From Luteimonas saliphila (lineage in GTDB: Bacteria > Pseudomonadota > Gammaproteobacteria > Xanthomonadales > Xanthomonadaceae), in contig NZ_JAETWA010000026.1 of assembly GCF_016774335.1 (NCBI RefSeq), positions 149,900 through 213,899 of the forward strand: DNA of 64,000 nt. The letters are read 5' to 3'. The position numbers and the translations under genes are program-made. A model generated the notes under the pieces. It saw nothing but the letters and a program-made list of their open reading frames with translations, ran no database searches and was not told where the DNA came from. Of this stretch, positions 40,891 to 50,168 are shown in pieces; position 1 is the stretch's first letter; each line of letters starts with the position of its first letter.

Positions 40891-42414
40891 GTGGGCGGCG
40901 AGACGAACGATTTTCCCGCAAGCCAGGTCCGCCGCGTGGTGATCGCCGGCGGCGGCACCGCCGGCTGGATGGCGGCGGCGGCGCTGTCGCGCACCCTGGG
41001 CAAGGTGCTCGACATCACCCTGGTCGAGTCCGAGGAAATCGGCACCGTCGGCGTGGGCGAGGCGACGATCCCGACCCTGGTCACCTTCCACCGCCTGCTC
41101 GACATCAAGGAGCCCGAGTACATGGCCGCGGTGCAGGGCACGGTCAAGCTCGGCATCTCGTTCGAGAACTGGCTCGACATCGGCCACCGCTACATCCATT
41201 CGTTCGGCACCAGCGGCAAGGACCACTGGTCGGCCGGGTTCCAGCACTTCTGGCTGCGCGGTCGCGAGCTGGGCATCGCCAGCGGATACGAGGACTACTG
41301 CGTCGAACTGCAGGCCGGCCTGCACGACAGGTTCGCGCACCTGCCCAACAACGGCATCAACTACGCCTACCACATGGACGCGGCGCTGTATGCGCGCTAC
41401 CTGCGCCGTTTCAGCGAGGGATTCGGCGTGCGCCGCGTCGAGGGCAGGATCGTCGAGGTCGAGACGGATCCGGGCTCCGGCTTCATCACCGCGCTGAAGC
41501 TCGAGAAAGGATCGACGATCGAGGGCGACCTGTTCATCGACTGCACCGGCTTCCGCGCGCTGCTGATCGGGCAGGCGCTGGGCGTGGGCTACGAGGACTG
41601 GTCGCACTGGCTGTTCAACGACAGCGCGCTGGCTACGCAGACCACCGCGGTGCGCGATGCGGTGCCCTACACGCGCGCGATCGCGGGCGACGCCGGCTGG
41701 CAGTGGCGGATCCCGCTGCAGCACCGGGTCGGCAACGGCATCGTCTATTCCAGCCGCCATCTCGACGATGAAGAGGCGAAGGCACAGTTCCTGTCCAGCG
41801 TCGAGGGCGAGATCATCAAGCAGCCGTGGCCGGTGCGGTTCCGGCCCGGCCAGCGCCACCGCTGCTGGGAACGCAACTGCATCGCCCTGGGCCTAGCCGG
41901 CAGCTTCATCGAGCCGCTGGAATCGACCACGATCCACCTGATCCAGCGCGGCATCGTGCGCCTGTTGCAGTCGTTTCCGCAGCAGGTGACCCGGGTCGCG
42001 ATCGACGAGTACAACGCGCGCCTGGACGAGGAGATCCAGCACGTGCGCGATTTTGTTGTCCTGCATTACCACCTGAGCAACCGGCGCGACACGCCGTACT
42101 GGCGCGAGATCGCGGAGATGGAGATCCCGGCGACGCTGCGCCACCGGATCGAGCTGTTCCGCGAGACCGGCATCGTCTTCCACGTGCCGGGCGAACTGTT
42201 CTGGGAGAACTCCTGGGTACAGGTGATGCTCGGGCAGGGCGTCGTGCCACGTCGCCACCATCCCACCGCGGACGTCATGCAGCCCGAAGACCTCAGGCGC
42301 TTCCTCGACGACATCCGCACCCGGGTCCTGGGCACCGCCCGGCAGTTGCCCGCGCACATGGACTACATGCGCAGCTACGCCCCGGCGCAGCGTCCGTCGA
42401 CCGGGCCAGCCTAG
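40891..42414 (+). CDS. Flavin-dependent tryptophan-halogenase-like protein 1
   Basis: A 507-residue halogenase homologue. FAD site GGGTAGW (residues 20-26), catalytic-lysine equivalent Lys86 in TVKLGISFENW, signature WQWRIP (270-275), and Glu344 in EPLESTTIHL, where the PrnA-type glutamate and chloride loop lie. The Gly after Thr in PrnA is Thr347 here, a difference in the halide pocket. It starts at GTG with GAGGAG upstream. Third gene of the SapC1 module. Its TAG shares the CTAG tetranucleotide with the stop of the convergent antiporter. Xanthomonas relatives have been reported to prefer bromination. Confidence 0.9.
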   Translation: MGGETNDFPASQVRRVVIAGGGTAGWMAAAALSRTLGKVLDITLVESEEIGTVGVGEATIPTLVTFHRLLDIKEPEYMAAVQGTVKLGISFENWLDIGHRYIHSFGTSGKDHWSAGFQHFWLRGRELGIASGYEDYCVELQAGLHDRFAHLPNNGINYAYHMDAALYARYLRRFSEGFGVRRVEGRIVEVETDPGSGFITALKLEKGSTIEGDLFIDCTGFRALLIGQALGVGYEDWSHWLFNDSALATQTTAVRDAVPYTRAIAGDAGWQWRIPLQHRVGNGIVYSSRHLDDEEAKAQFLSSVEGEIIKQPWPVRFRPGQRHRCWERNCIALGLAGSFIEPLESTTIHLIQRGIVRLLQSFPQQVTRVAIDEYNARLDEEIQHVRDFVVLHYHLSNRRDTPYWREIAEMEIPATLRHRIELFRETGIVFHVPGELFWENSWVQVMLGQGVVPRRHHPTADVMQPEDLRRFLDDIRTRVLGTARQLPAHMDYMRSYAPAQRPSTGPA

Positions 42415-43649
42415 GCCGAGCCGCGACGCAGGCCGCTTCCCCGGTCCCCCGTGGACACCTGCATCAGCGCCCGCAGCTTCGGCGTCACCATGGGAAGCGT
42501 CAGCATCGTGCTCGCGACCGCCATCAGCAGCAGCGCGGTGAAGGTTTCGCTGGTGATGATCCGCTTGTCGAGCAGGATGTTGGCGAAGATGATCATGATC
42601 AGGGCCTTGGTCTGCAGTAGCCAGCCGATGATCGAGGCTTCGCCCGGATTCCAGCCGAGCATGCGCCCGGCCATGCGCACGCCGGCCAGCTTGCCGGCGA
42701 CCGAGGCGAACAGCAGGGCGCCAGCGGCCAGGAAGACCGCGCTGCCACCGACGTCCCATGACGTGCGCAATCCGGTGCTGAGGAAGAACACCGGCATCAC
42801 CACCAGCAGCACGTGGTGGCGCAGCAGGTCCATCGCTTCCTGCTCGAACCATTCCGCGTCCATCACCACGCCGGCGAGGAACGCGCCGACCATGAAGTGC
42901 AGGCCGGCCCAGTCGGCGCCGAAAGCGCAGATCGCGAGCCAGACCAGCATCACGTACCAGCGGTCGCGCGCCGGGATGGCGCGCATGAGCCTGCGGAACG
43001 CGATGCAGGCCAGGCCGAACGCGAGGAGGAACGCCGCCTGCCGACCGATGCGTTCCCAGTCCATCAGCACCAGGGCCAGCACGCCCCAGATCGCGATGTC
43101 GTCCAGGCTGGCGTAGCGCAGGATGCGCTGGCCCATCGGCGCGCGCAGGATGTCGAGCTTCTCCATGAGCAGGATCAGGATCGGCAGCGCGGTCACCGCG
43201 CAGGCCATGCCGACGCCGACGACGAACTGCCAGGGCAGGCCCTCGCTGCCGATCCAGCCGTCGAAACCAAGCATGCCCATCGCCACCGCGGCGCCTGCCG
43301 CCAGGGGAACGCCGAGTGCGAGTCCCGCGGTCACGCCGGTTTCGCGGCGGTTCTCCCAGGCCTTGCGCACGTCCAGCTCGACGCCCGCGATCATCACGAA
43401 CAGCATCACGGCCCACCACGCCACGCCGTTGAGCGCGGTGATCACGTCGGGGTTGAACACCGTCGCGTGCAGCTCCGGCAACGCCTTGCCGAGCACGCCG
43501 GGCCCCAGCAGGATGCCGGCGATGATCTGCACCACCACCAGTGGTGCCCAGTAGTCGGTGCGGCACAGGCGCCACACCAGGTAGGGCACGGCGAAGATGA
43601 TCGCCATCGCGATCAGGAACAGTTCGGTGGTCGTGATCGCGTGCTGCAT
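42411..43649 (-). CDS. CPA2-type cation:proton antiporter
   Basis: A 412-residue membrane protein with about 12 hydrophobic helices and the Na+/H+ exchanger (KefB/NhaS-like) layout: VVVQIIAGILLGPGVLG at helix 2, ELDVRKAWENRR after helix 3, and PVFFLSTGLRTS before the C-terminal helices. No RCK/TrkA domain is attached. It follows the sugar transporter by 25 bases on the same strand, so it is probably co-transcribed with it and subject to the same operator. The ion is unknown. Confidence 0.88.
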   Translation of the reverse strand: MQHAITTTELFLIAMAIIFAVPYLVWRLCRTDYWAPLVVVQIIAGILLGPGVLGKALPELHATVFNPDVITALNGVAWWAVMLFVMIAGVELDVRKAWENRRETGVTAGLALGVPLAAGAAVAMGMLGFDGWIGSEGLPWQFVVGVGMACAVTALPILILLMEKLDILRAPMGQRILRYASLDDIAIWGVLALVLMDWERIGRQAAFLLAFGLACIAFRRLMRAIPARDRWYVMLVWLAICAFGADWAGLHFMVGAFLAGVVMDAEWFEQEAMDLLRHHVLLVVMPVFFLSTGLRTSWDVGGSAVFLAAGALLFASVAGKLAGVRMAGRMLGWNPGEASIIGWLLQTKALIMIIFANILLDKRIITSETFTALLLMAVASTMLTLPMVTPKLRALMQVSTGDRGSGLRRGSA

Positions 43650-43674
43650 CGTGCGGCGGGTGGGACAGGGGGCG

Positions 43675-45123
43675 TCAGTGTCCTGCCTGCGCCGTCAGCC
43701 TGTCGAGGTCGATGCCCTGCCGGCGCAGGATCCCGGGCGCGCGCGCGGCGTAGAGCGCGAGGTAGGCGAAGCACACCACACCGACCACGAAGCTCATGTG
43801 GATGCTGGTCACGTCGGCCAGCCAGCCCTGCAGCCAGCTGACGACGCCGCCGCCCATGATCATCATGATCAGCAGGCTACTGCCCTGGTTGGTGTTGCGC
43901 CCCAGGCCGGTGATCGCCAGGGCGAAGATGCAGGGCCACATCGTGCTGCAGAACAGGCCGACGCTGATGAAGGCGACGATGCTGGCCTTGCCGCTGGTGA
44001 ACATGCCGATCAGCAGCGCGGCGATGCCGCACAGCGAGAAGATCAGCAGCATGCGCGCCGGGTTGCCGCGGCTGGCGAAGGTCGCGCCGATCATCAGCAC
44101 GATCACCAGCGAGTAGCCCAGGAACTGGGTGATCTCGTGCCGGGCGATCGCATTCACCGCCAGGAACACGCCGAATGCGACATAGGGCAGCAGGACCGTG
44201 AGCATCCGCCGGGCGTTCATGCCGACCTCGAACGCACCGGCCGCGCCGGCCCAGCGCCCGATCATCAGGCTCGCCCAGTACAGTGACACGTAGGGCGCGA
44301 GCTGGGACGTCGGGATGCCGAGGTCTTCCTCGAGGTAGGCGGGAAGGTTGGCGATGGTCGAGACCTCGACGCCCACATAGAGGAAGATCGCCACCATGCC
44401 CAGCACCAGTTGCGGATAGGCGAATGCGGACTTCTTGTGGACCAGCTTGTTCGCGTCCTCGGCCTCGTCCTCGGCCAGCGCGTCGAGGTCGATATGGTTG
44501 GGCACCGGCGAGAACTTCAGGAACACCGCCACCAGCACGAACGCCGCGCCCAGCACCAGGTAGGGCGTCTTGACGCTCTCGATGCTGGCCTCGGTGCCGC
44601 CCGCCATCACGCTGCCGAAGATCGCGAAGCTGACCAGCAGCGGGCCGATGGTAGTGCCGAAGTTGTTGACGCCGCCGGCCAGCGTCAGTCGCTGCGCGCC
44701 GGTGGCCGGATTGCCCATCACGATCGCCAGCGGGTTGGCTGCGATCTGCTGCAGCGAAAAGCCCAGTCCGACGATGAACAGCCCCGACAGCATCAGCCCG
44801 AACGATCCTGCGTTCGCGGCCGGGTAGAACAGCAGCGAGCCCATCGCCGAGATCAGCAACCCCAGGCAGATGCCGTTCTTGTAGCCGATTCGGTTGAGCA
44901 CATCGGCGCCGATCAGGCGCGAGGTGAAGAAGTAGACCAGCGAGCCGACGGTATAGGCGACGTAGAAGGCCAGCGCCACGTACATGCTCTGCTGCTGCGA
45001 CAGGTGGAACGCGTTCTTGAAGACCGGGATCAGGATGTCGTTGCTGGCGGCGACGAAGCCCCAGAAGAAGAACACGGTGACCAGCACAGCGAACTGGGAC
45101 CAACGGGTCTGGTGGGTGGTCAT
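43675..45123 (-). CDS. Sugar:H+ symporter, FucP/GluP-type MFS
   Basis: A 482-residue MFS protein with 12 helices. FFFWGFVAASNDILIPVFK at the start and GFSLQQIAANPLAIVMGNP match the FHS family (FucP, GlcP, NagP). A charged loop between helices 6 and 7 (DALAEDEAEDANKLVHKK) is usual. It should import a monosaccharide or disaccharide from the periplasm after GH3 action. A perfect LacI palindrome (operator D) lies 156 bases upstream, tying it to the regulon. It is divergent from the YqhA-like gene. Confidence 0.9.
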   Translation of the reverse strand: MTTHQTRWSQFAVLVTVFFFWGFVAASNDILIPVFKNAFHLSQQQSMYVALAFYVAYTVGSLVYFFTSRLIGADVLNRIGYKNGICLGLLISAMGSLLFYPAANAGSFGLMLSGLFIVGLGFSLQQIAANPLAIVMGNPATGAQRLTLAGGVNNFGTTIGPLLVSFAIFGSVMAGGTEASIESVKTPYLVLGAAFVLVAVFLKFSPVPNHIDLDALAEDEAEDANKLVHKKSAFAYPQLVLGMVAIFLYVGVEVSTIANLPAYLEEDLGIPTSQLAPYVSLYWASLMIGRWAGAAGAFEVGMNARRMLTVLLPYVAFGVFLAVNAIARHEITQFLGYSLVIVLMIGATFASRGNPARMLLIFSLCGIAALLIGMFTSGKASIVAFISVGLFCSTMWPCIFALAITGLGRNTNQGSSLLIMMIMGGGVVSWLQGWLADVTSIHMSFVVGVVCFAYLALYAARAPGILRRQGIDLDRLTAQAGH

Positions 45124-45278
45124 GGGCCTGCCGTATGCGAAGTGGGGATCCGGTGAACAAGTGGCGGCGGCCGGGAAGTCCCGACCGCCGCCGGCCCCGC
45201 GCGGACGGCGGCCTGCGACCCGCCTCTCCTCGCGTCGCGGCGCCGAACCCCGGTGCAGGGACGCTTGTACAGGGGTCG

Positions 45279-45292
45279 TGACAACGTTGTCA
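45279..45292. promoter_or_regulatory. LacI-type operator D (TGACAACGTTGTCA)
   Basis: A perfect 14-bp palindrome, the best match to the consensus of the four sites. On the minus strand it is preceded by TT to give TTGACA, a -35 box pointing to the MFS gene, though no good -10 lies at 17 bases. It stands in the 351-bp divergent region (45124-45474), in which I see nothing else of note. Confidence 0.75.
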
Positions 45293-45474
45293 AATTTCCC
45301 CTGCGGCGCGGTCATCCGCGTGTGCAACCCGATCAATCTCCGGCGTTTTGTTTGCGACGCAGCATCGGTCCTGCGCTGCCCCGGGACGGCGCCCGTACTC
45401 GCGCCGACGCGGTCCGCTTGGCAGCCCGGCGACGCCTCGCTAACCTCCGCGCTCCGCCAGCCGCAGCGATCCCG

Positions 45475-46128
45475 ATGCCCCCGACCGCCAATCCCGCCCC
45501 GCGCCTGCCGCCGCTCGCCTACGTGATCTTCGGGTCGCGCTGGCTGCAGTTGCCGCTCTATCTCGGCCTGATCGTGGCGCAGGGCGTCTACGTGTTCCTG
45601 TTCGTCAAGGAACTGTGGCATCTGGTGCACGGTGCCAACAGCCTCACCGAACAGGGCATCATGCTGCTGGTGCTGGGCCTGATCGACGTGGTGATGATCT
45701 CCAACCTGCTGGTGATGGTGATCGTCGGCGGCTACGAAACCTTCGTCTCGCGCCTGGGCCTGCAGAACCACCCCGACCAGCCGGAATGGCTGAGCCACGT
45801 CAACGCCAGCGTGCTCAAGGTGAAGCTGGCGATGGCGATCATCGGCATCTCCTCGATCCACCTGCTCAAGACCTTCATCGCCGCCGGCGAGGTGGGATTG
45901 CCGGTATGCGGCAGCACGGAGTACATCGCGGCCATGGTCACCCATGCCGGGGCCGTCGCCGAGGGACTGGCACTGGCCGAACCGATCTGCACCAAGGTCA
46001 CTTCCGCCGGGGTGATGTGGCAGTCGATCATCCATGGCGCCTTCATCCTGTCGGCGATCGGTATCGCTTACACCGACAAGCTGATGACCGGCAGCAGCGC
46101 CAAACGCGAGCACGCGGGCGCGCACTGA
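45475..46128 (+). CDS. UPF0114/YqhA-like membrane protein (TIGR00645)
   Basis: A 217-residue protein with four hydrophobic helices. [20 protein letters not shown] opens helix 1 and [19 protein letters not shown] marks helix 3; the C-terminal stretch [16 protein letters not shown] is conserved in the family. Function is unknown. It is divergent from the MFS transporter and has no visible link to sugar use. Confidence 0.88.
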   Translation: MPPTANPAPRLPPLAYVIFGSRWLQLPLYLGLIVAQGVYVFLFVKELWHLVHGANSLTEQGIMLLVLGLIDVVMISNLLVMVIVGGYETFVSRLGLQNHPDQPEWLSHVNASVLKVKLAMAIIGISSIHLLKTFIAAGEVGLPVCGSTEYIAAMVTHAGAVAEGLALAEPICTKVTSAGVMWQSIIHGAFILSAIGIAYTDKLMTGSSAKREHAGAH

Positions 46129-46782
46129 GTCGCGGGTTTCGGGGCAGGGGCCCGGCAGCGCCGACCGACGGGCGGACGGGCAGCCCGACGCGGAGCCTCC
46201 GTTGCCCGCGCGACGGACCGGTGACCTGAGGGCGGACGTTCAACGCGCCAAGCGTCGGCATTCGATGCGCGCGGGCGCGACCCGTTCCGGGGTTTCTGCC
46301 GCGCACTCCGCGTGGCGAGACAGCGGTTTCCGGGGCAACGATCCCGCTATCAGGCGCTTGCGGGCCCGTTGCTGCACCGCAAAGTGACACCCCGCATAAC
46401 GACATGTTATCAATTCGGCGCGCTGATGTTAGCGCTAACAAAAACTATAAGGGCAGGGAAGCGTGCCGGTCTCGTGAAACACAGCGGGTCGAAAGTCCGA
46501 CGGAGTGGCTCAATGCCGCGTCCGGTACGGGTGATGGCCCGATGGATGAGAGCGTCGGTTGACGGTTGTTGATTCGCGGGGCCGATCCGGCACCGCGGTC
46601 GCCTGGAGGAAGGCGGCATCGAAGTGATTCCTACTGAAGTCATGAATAACGGGGAGGGCAGTCGGATGAAATTGTGCAGATTTTTGAAGTCCCGCACTGG
46701 CGCGGATGGCGGGCGAAGCTCGCCGCCAGACGCTAGCGACATGCTTTTCTTCGCTCACATCCAGTGCTGAGGACATAATTCC
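46129..46782. other. Long intergenic region and TBDR3 leader
   Basis: No gene is supported in these 654 bases. The promoter and operator lie at 46423-46451; if that is the only promoter, TBDR3 has a leader of about 325 bases. AGGA lies near 46770, in front of the ATG at 46783. I see no known riboswitch fold. Confidence 0.6.
46423..46451 (+). promoter_or_regulatory. TBDR3 promoter with embedded LacI-type palindrome TGTTAGCGCTAACA
   Basis: A perfect 14-bp palindrome occupies 46427-46440. TATAAG (46446-46451) forms a -10, and CTGATG (46423-46428) is a weak -35 at 17 bases. The palindrome therefore sits in the spacer, the ideal place for a repressor. Its half-site (TGTTAGC) differs from the TGACAnC operators of the other sugar genes, so a different LacI-family protein, not encoded in this window, is expected. 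Confidence 0.65.
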
Positions 46783-49700
46783 ATGAACCACAAGTTGAAA
46801 GGTTTGAAGTCGAAGGCGATGTTCACCTTCGTCGGGGGCATGCTGGTCATCAACCCCGCATTCGCGCAGGATCCTGCGCCGCAGCAACCCGCAACGCAGC
46901 AGACGCAGGCCGCCACGGACGATGCGTCCACGCTCGACACGGTCGTCGTCACCGGCCTGCGCAACAGCCTCGAGAACTCGATGGGGATCAAGCGCGACAC
47001 CTCCGGTGTCGTCGATGCGATCAGCGCCGAGGACATCGGCAAGTTCCCGGACACCAACCTGGCCGAGTCGCTGCAGCGCATCACCGGCATCTCGATCGAA
47101 CGCCGCAACGGCGAAGGCGCGCAGATCACCGCGCGTGGCTTCGGCCCCGGCTACAACATGGTCACGCTCAACGGCCGCCAGATCCCGGGCGCGGACGCGT
47201 TCGGCAACGGCGACTCCGTCATCGGCGGTACCGGCGCCGGCACCCGCGGCTTCAACTTCGCCCAACTCGCATCGGAAGCAGTGAGCGGAATCACGGTCTA
47301 CAAGACCGGCCGCGCCGACGTTCCGAGTGGCGGCATCGGCGCCACGGTCGACATCCTGACCAACCGGCCGCTGAACCTCCCCGCGGGCCTGACGCTCAAC
47401 GCTGGCCTCAAGGCCGGTTCCGACCAGTCGCAGGTCATCGGCGACAGCATCACACCGGAAATGTCGTCGATCATCAGCTTCGCCAGCGACGACAAGCGCT
47501 GGGGCGCCAGCCTGAGCACCAGCTTCCAGCAGCGCAAGGGCGGCGACATCCAGGCGACCGAGAACGAATGGCGCGTGCAGCGCTGGAACGGCGCGCCGTC
47601 GGGTTGGGGCAACCGGGTCGAGGTCGTGAACGCGCCGACGGCAGGCTCGCTGTACGCGATGCCCGCGGACCTGCGTTACGCGTTCTCGAACTTCGAGCGC
47701 CAGCGCGTCAATGCCCAGGGCGTGCTGCAGTTCGCACCGACCGATGCGGTCACCCTGACCCTCGACTACACCCATTCGTCCAATGAGATCTCCGAGGACC
47801 GCGGCGAGATGACGCAGTGGCTCCAGCAGGGACCGTTCACGCGCATCGAGTTCGACACCAACGGCCCGGTCGCTACGCCGACTTACATCCGCGAGATCGT
47901 GGAAACCAAGGACTTCGGCTACGAGCAGCAACGCAACGAGCAGAAGTACAAGCTCGACTCGATCGGCTTCAACGCCACCTGGCAGGTGACCGACCGCTTC
48001 AGTCTGGAATTCGACGGCCACAGCACCAAGAACAAGAGCCTGCCCAACGACCCGATCACGGGCGCCAGCTCGACGGCGTTCTCGTTCGCCGGCACCAGCG
48101 CCTGCCAGTCGGCCGGTGGCCCGTACTGCGGCGGCAACTGGGCGCAGGAATACTGGTTCAACACCGGCCTTCCGATCATGGCCCGGACCTGGTATCCGGA
48201 ATCGCCGAATTCGGACGACGCGTTCAACAACGTCAACGGTGTGGTGAATCCGGCGTTCCCGCCGGAGCAGGTGGGCACACAGATCCAGCGCATCTGGTAC
48301 TCGCGCCAGGACAGCAAGATCGAGCAGGGCCGGATCGACGGTGCGTTCGACTTCGACAATGGGCGCTTGTCGTTCGGCGTCGATTCGTCGAAGGTGTCGA
48401 TGCGTCGTCTGACCTCGAACGACAATCAGCAGGTGCTCGGCAACTGGAGCGTCGACAACGTCGGCGAGGAGCCCGGGTTCCAGAACCTGATCCGCCCGAT
48501 CAACATCGCGGGCCTGTTCGACGACTTCAGCACCAATGGCGCCCCGCAGAATGCGTGGTGGGGGAACGCCAGTCAGCTGGCGGCGTGGGCCACCGGCTTC
48601 TATGGCACCCCGTCGAACTTCAACGGCCAGTACAACAACGACAACCTGATCGAGGAGAAGACCAGCGCCGCCTATGTGCAGTACGAGTTCGACGGCGAAC
48701 TGGGCTCCATGCCGTTCAACCTCGTGCTGGGTGCACGGTACGAGCAGACCGATCTGACGTCCGTGTCGTCCCTGCAGGTACCGCAGTCGATCAACTGGAA
48801 CGGCGACAATGACTTTGCCATCACCCCGTCCGCCGAGCAGCAGCCGTTCGCGGAGGAGGCCGAATACAATTACTGGCTGCCGAACCTCGATTTCAGCATG
48901 GACTTCACCAACAGCCTGAAGGGCCGCGTTTCGCTCAGCCGGACGATCGCGCGCGCGCCTTATGGCAACCTCTACTCCGGCCCGACCGCCAACGCGCCCA
49001 ACGGCTCGGTTCTGCTTGGCTTCCGTGCAACCGGCAACGCGCAGAATCCGCGCCTGCTGCCACTGGAATCCGACAACCTCGACGTGGCGCTGGAGTGGTA
49101 CTTCGCCCCGGCCAGCTACATCTCGCTCACGTACTTCGACAAGCGCGTGAACAACTTCATCGGCAACAGCCAGGTGCAGGAGAACCTGTACGGCCTGCGT
49201 GACCCCACCGGCGGGCCGGACGCCCAGGCCGCGCTCGCGTTCCTCAACAGCCCCGAGTGCGACGCGCAGGTCGCCGCAAACGGCGGTGGTGGCGTGAACG
49301 CTTGCCTTGACAATCCGGTGGCTCTGTTCACCGCGATTGCCCTCCTGCGTAACGCCGATGCAACCGGCGGTCTCGCGGCCTACACCGGCACCCAGACCCA
49401 GTTCGAGCAGATGGAACAGCTCGTGCGCCAGCCGGGTCGCGCGATCATCGGCGAGCCCGACGACCCGCTGTACATGTTCAACGTCAACCGCCCGCTCAAC
49501 CAGCAGAAGGCCAAGATCGACGGCTTCGAGCTGGGCAGCCAGTACTTCTTCGGCGACAGCGGCTTCGGCATCCAGGTCAACTACACCAAGGTCAACGGGG
49601 ATGTCGGGATCGATGATGGAGCGGCACCTGGCGTCAACCAGTTCGCGCTGACCGGGCTGAGCGACACCGCCAACGCCGTCTTCATGTACGAGAAGTACGG

Positions 49701-49968
49701 CTGGACCGCGCGACTGGCCTGGAACTGGCGTGACGAGTACCTGTTCGCGGCCAACCAGCAGGCGGCGACCAACCCGTTCTACGTCGAGGAATACCAGCAG
49801 TGGGATCTGAGCATCACCAAGCAGCTGGACGACAACTGGGCGGTGGGCTTCGAGGCGATCAACCTGACGGGCGAGGATGTCCGCTGGCGTTCGCGCAACG
49901 AACTCCAGATGGTGCGGCTGGTTGACCAGAGCCCGCGCTACATGGCAGCGATCCGCTACACCTTCTGA
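46783..49968 (+). CDS. TonB-dependent receptor 3 (carbohydrate type)
   Basis: A 1061-residue receptor. The signal peptide ends NPAFAQ. The plug contains LDTVVVTGLRNSLENS, AEDIGKFPDTNLAESLQRIT and TARGFGPGYNMVTLNGRQ; the barrel ends SPRYMAAIRYTF. It belongs to the same subfamily as TBDR2. Inserts rich in Cys/Gly (SACQSAGGPYCGGNW and PECDAQVAANGGGG) are likely extracellular loops. A strong terminator follows at 50007-50036, so the receptor is largely a single transcript. A SapC-cupin-halogenase set follows, as after TBDR2. Confidence 0.94.
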   Translation: MNHKLKGLKSKAMFTFVGGMLVINPAFAQDPAPQQPATQQTQAATDDASTLDTVVVTGLRNSLENSMGIKRDTSGVVDAISAEDIGKFPDTNLAESLQRITGISIERRNGEGAQITARGFGPGYNMVTLNGRQIPGADAFGNGDSVIGGTGAGTRGFNFAQLASEAVSGITVYKTGRADVPSGGIGATVDILTNRPLNLPAGLTLNAGLKAGSDQSQVIGDSITPEMSSIISFASDDKRWGASLSTSFQQRKGGDIQATENEWRVQRWNGAPSGWGNRVEVVNAPTAGSLYAMPADLRYAFSNFERQRVNAQGVLQFAPTDAVTLTLDYTHSSNEISEDRGEMTQWLQQGPFTRIEFDTNGPVATPTYIREIVETKDFGYEQQRNEQKYKLDSIGFNATWQVTDRFSLEFDGHSTKNKSLPNDPITGASSTAFSFAGTSACQSAGGPYCGGNWAQEYWFNTGLPIMARTWYPESPNSDDAFNNVNGVVNPAFPPEQVGTQIQRIWYSRQDSKIEQGRIDGAFDFDNGRLSFGVDSSKVSMRRLTSNDNQQVLGNWSVDNVGEEPGFQNLIRPINIAGLFDDFSTNGAPQNAWWGNASQLAAWATGFYGTPSNFNGQYNNDNLIEEKTSAAYVQYEFDGELGSMPFNLVLGARYEQTDLTSVSSLQVPQSINWNGDNDFAITPSAEQQPFAEEAEYNYWLPNLDFSMDFTNSLKGRVSLSRTIARAPYGNLYSGPTANAPNGSVLLGFRATGNAQNPRLLPLESDNLDVALEWYFAPASYISLTYFDKRVNNFIGNSQVQENLYGLRDPTGGPDAQAALAFLNSPECDAQVAANGGGGVNACLDNPVALFTAIALLRNADATGGLAAYTGTQTQFEQMEQLVRQPGRAIIGEPDDPLYMFNVNRPLNQQKAKIDGFELGSQYFFGDSGFGIQVNYTKVNGDVGIDDGAAPGVNQFALTGLSDTANAVFMYEKYGWTARLAWNWRDEYLFAANQQAATNPFYVEEYQQWDLSITKQLDDNWAVGFEAINLTGEDVRWRSRNELQMVRLVDQSPRYMAAIRYTF

Positions 49969-50006
49969 CGCCGAACCTCTCCAAGGCCCAGATGGTGTGA
50001 AGGGTG

Positions 50007-50036
50007 GGGCCGCTGCGCGCGCAGCGGCCCTTTTTT
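50007..50036 (+). terminator. Rho-independent terminator after TBDR3
   Basis: A perfect 10-bp stem (GGGCCGCTGC with GCAGCGGCCC), a GCGC loop and six T residues, 38 bases after the receptor stop. Confidence 0.92.
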
Positions 50037-50168
50037 ATGAGTCTCACGTGCCTCGATTTCCGCATGCGGGACGGGCATGATGGGCGTGAGCCGCGGCTTG
50101 CACGGCGCGATGCCACTTCAATTCACGGGCGCGCCGGAACACCCGCTGCGACCGCTGCCGGGACCGAC

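Noticed and set aside
50037-50168. Short peptide or RiPP precursor gene between the terminator and SapC2
   Set aside because: The in-frame ATG at 50037 has no ribosome site and sits on the terminator's T-run; the peptide shows no leader or core pattern.
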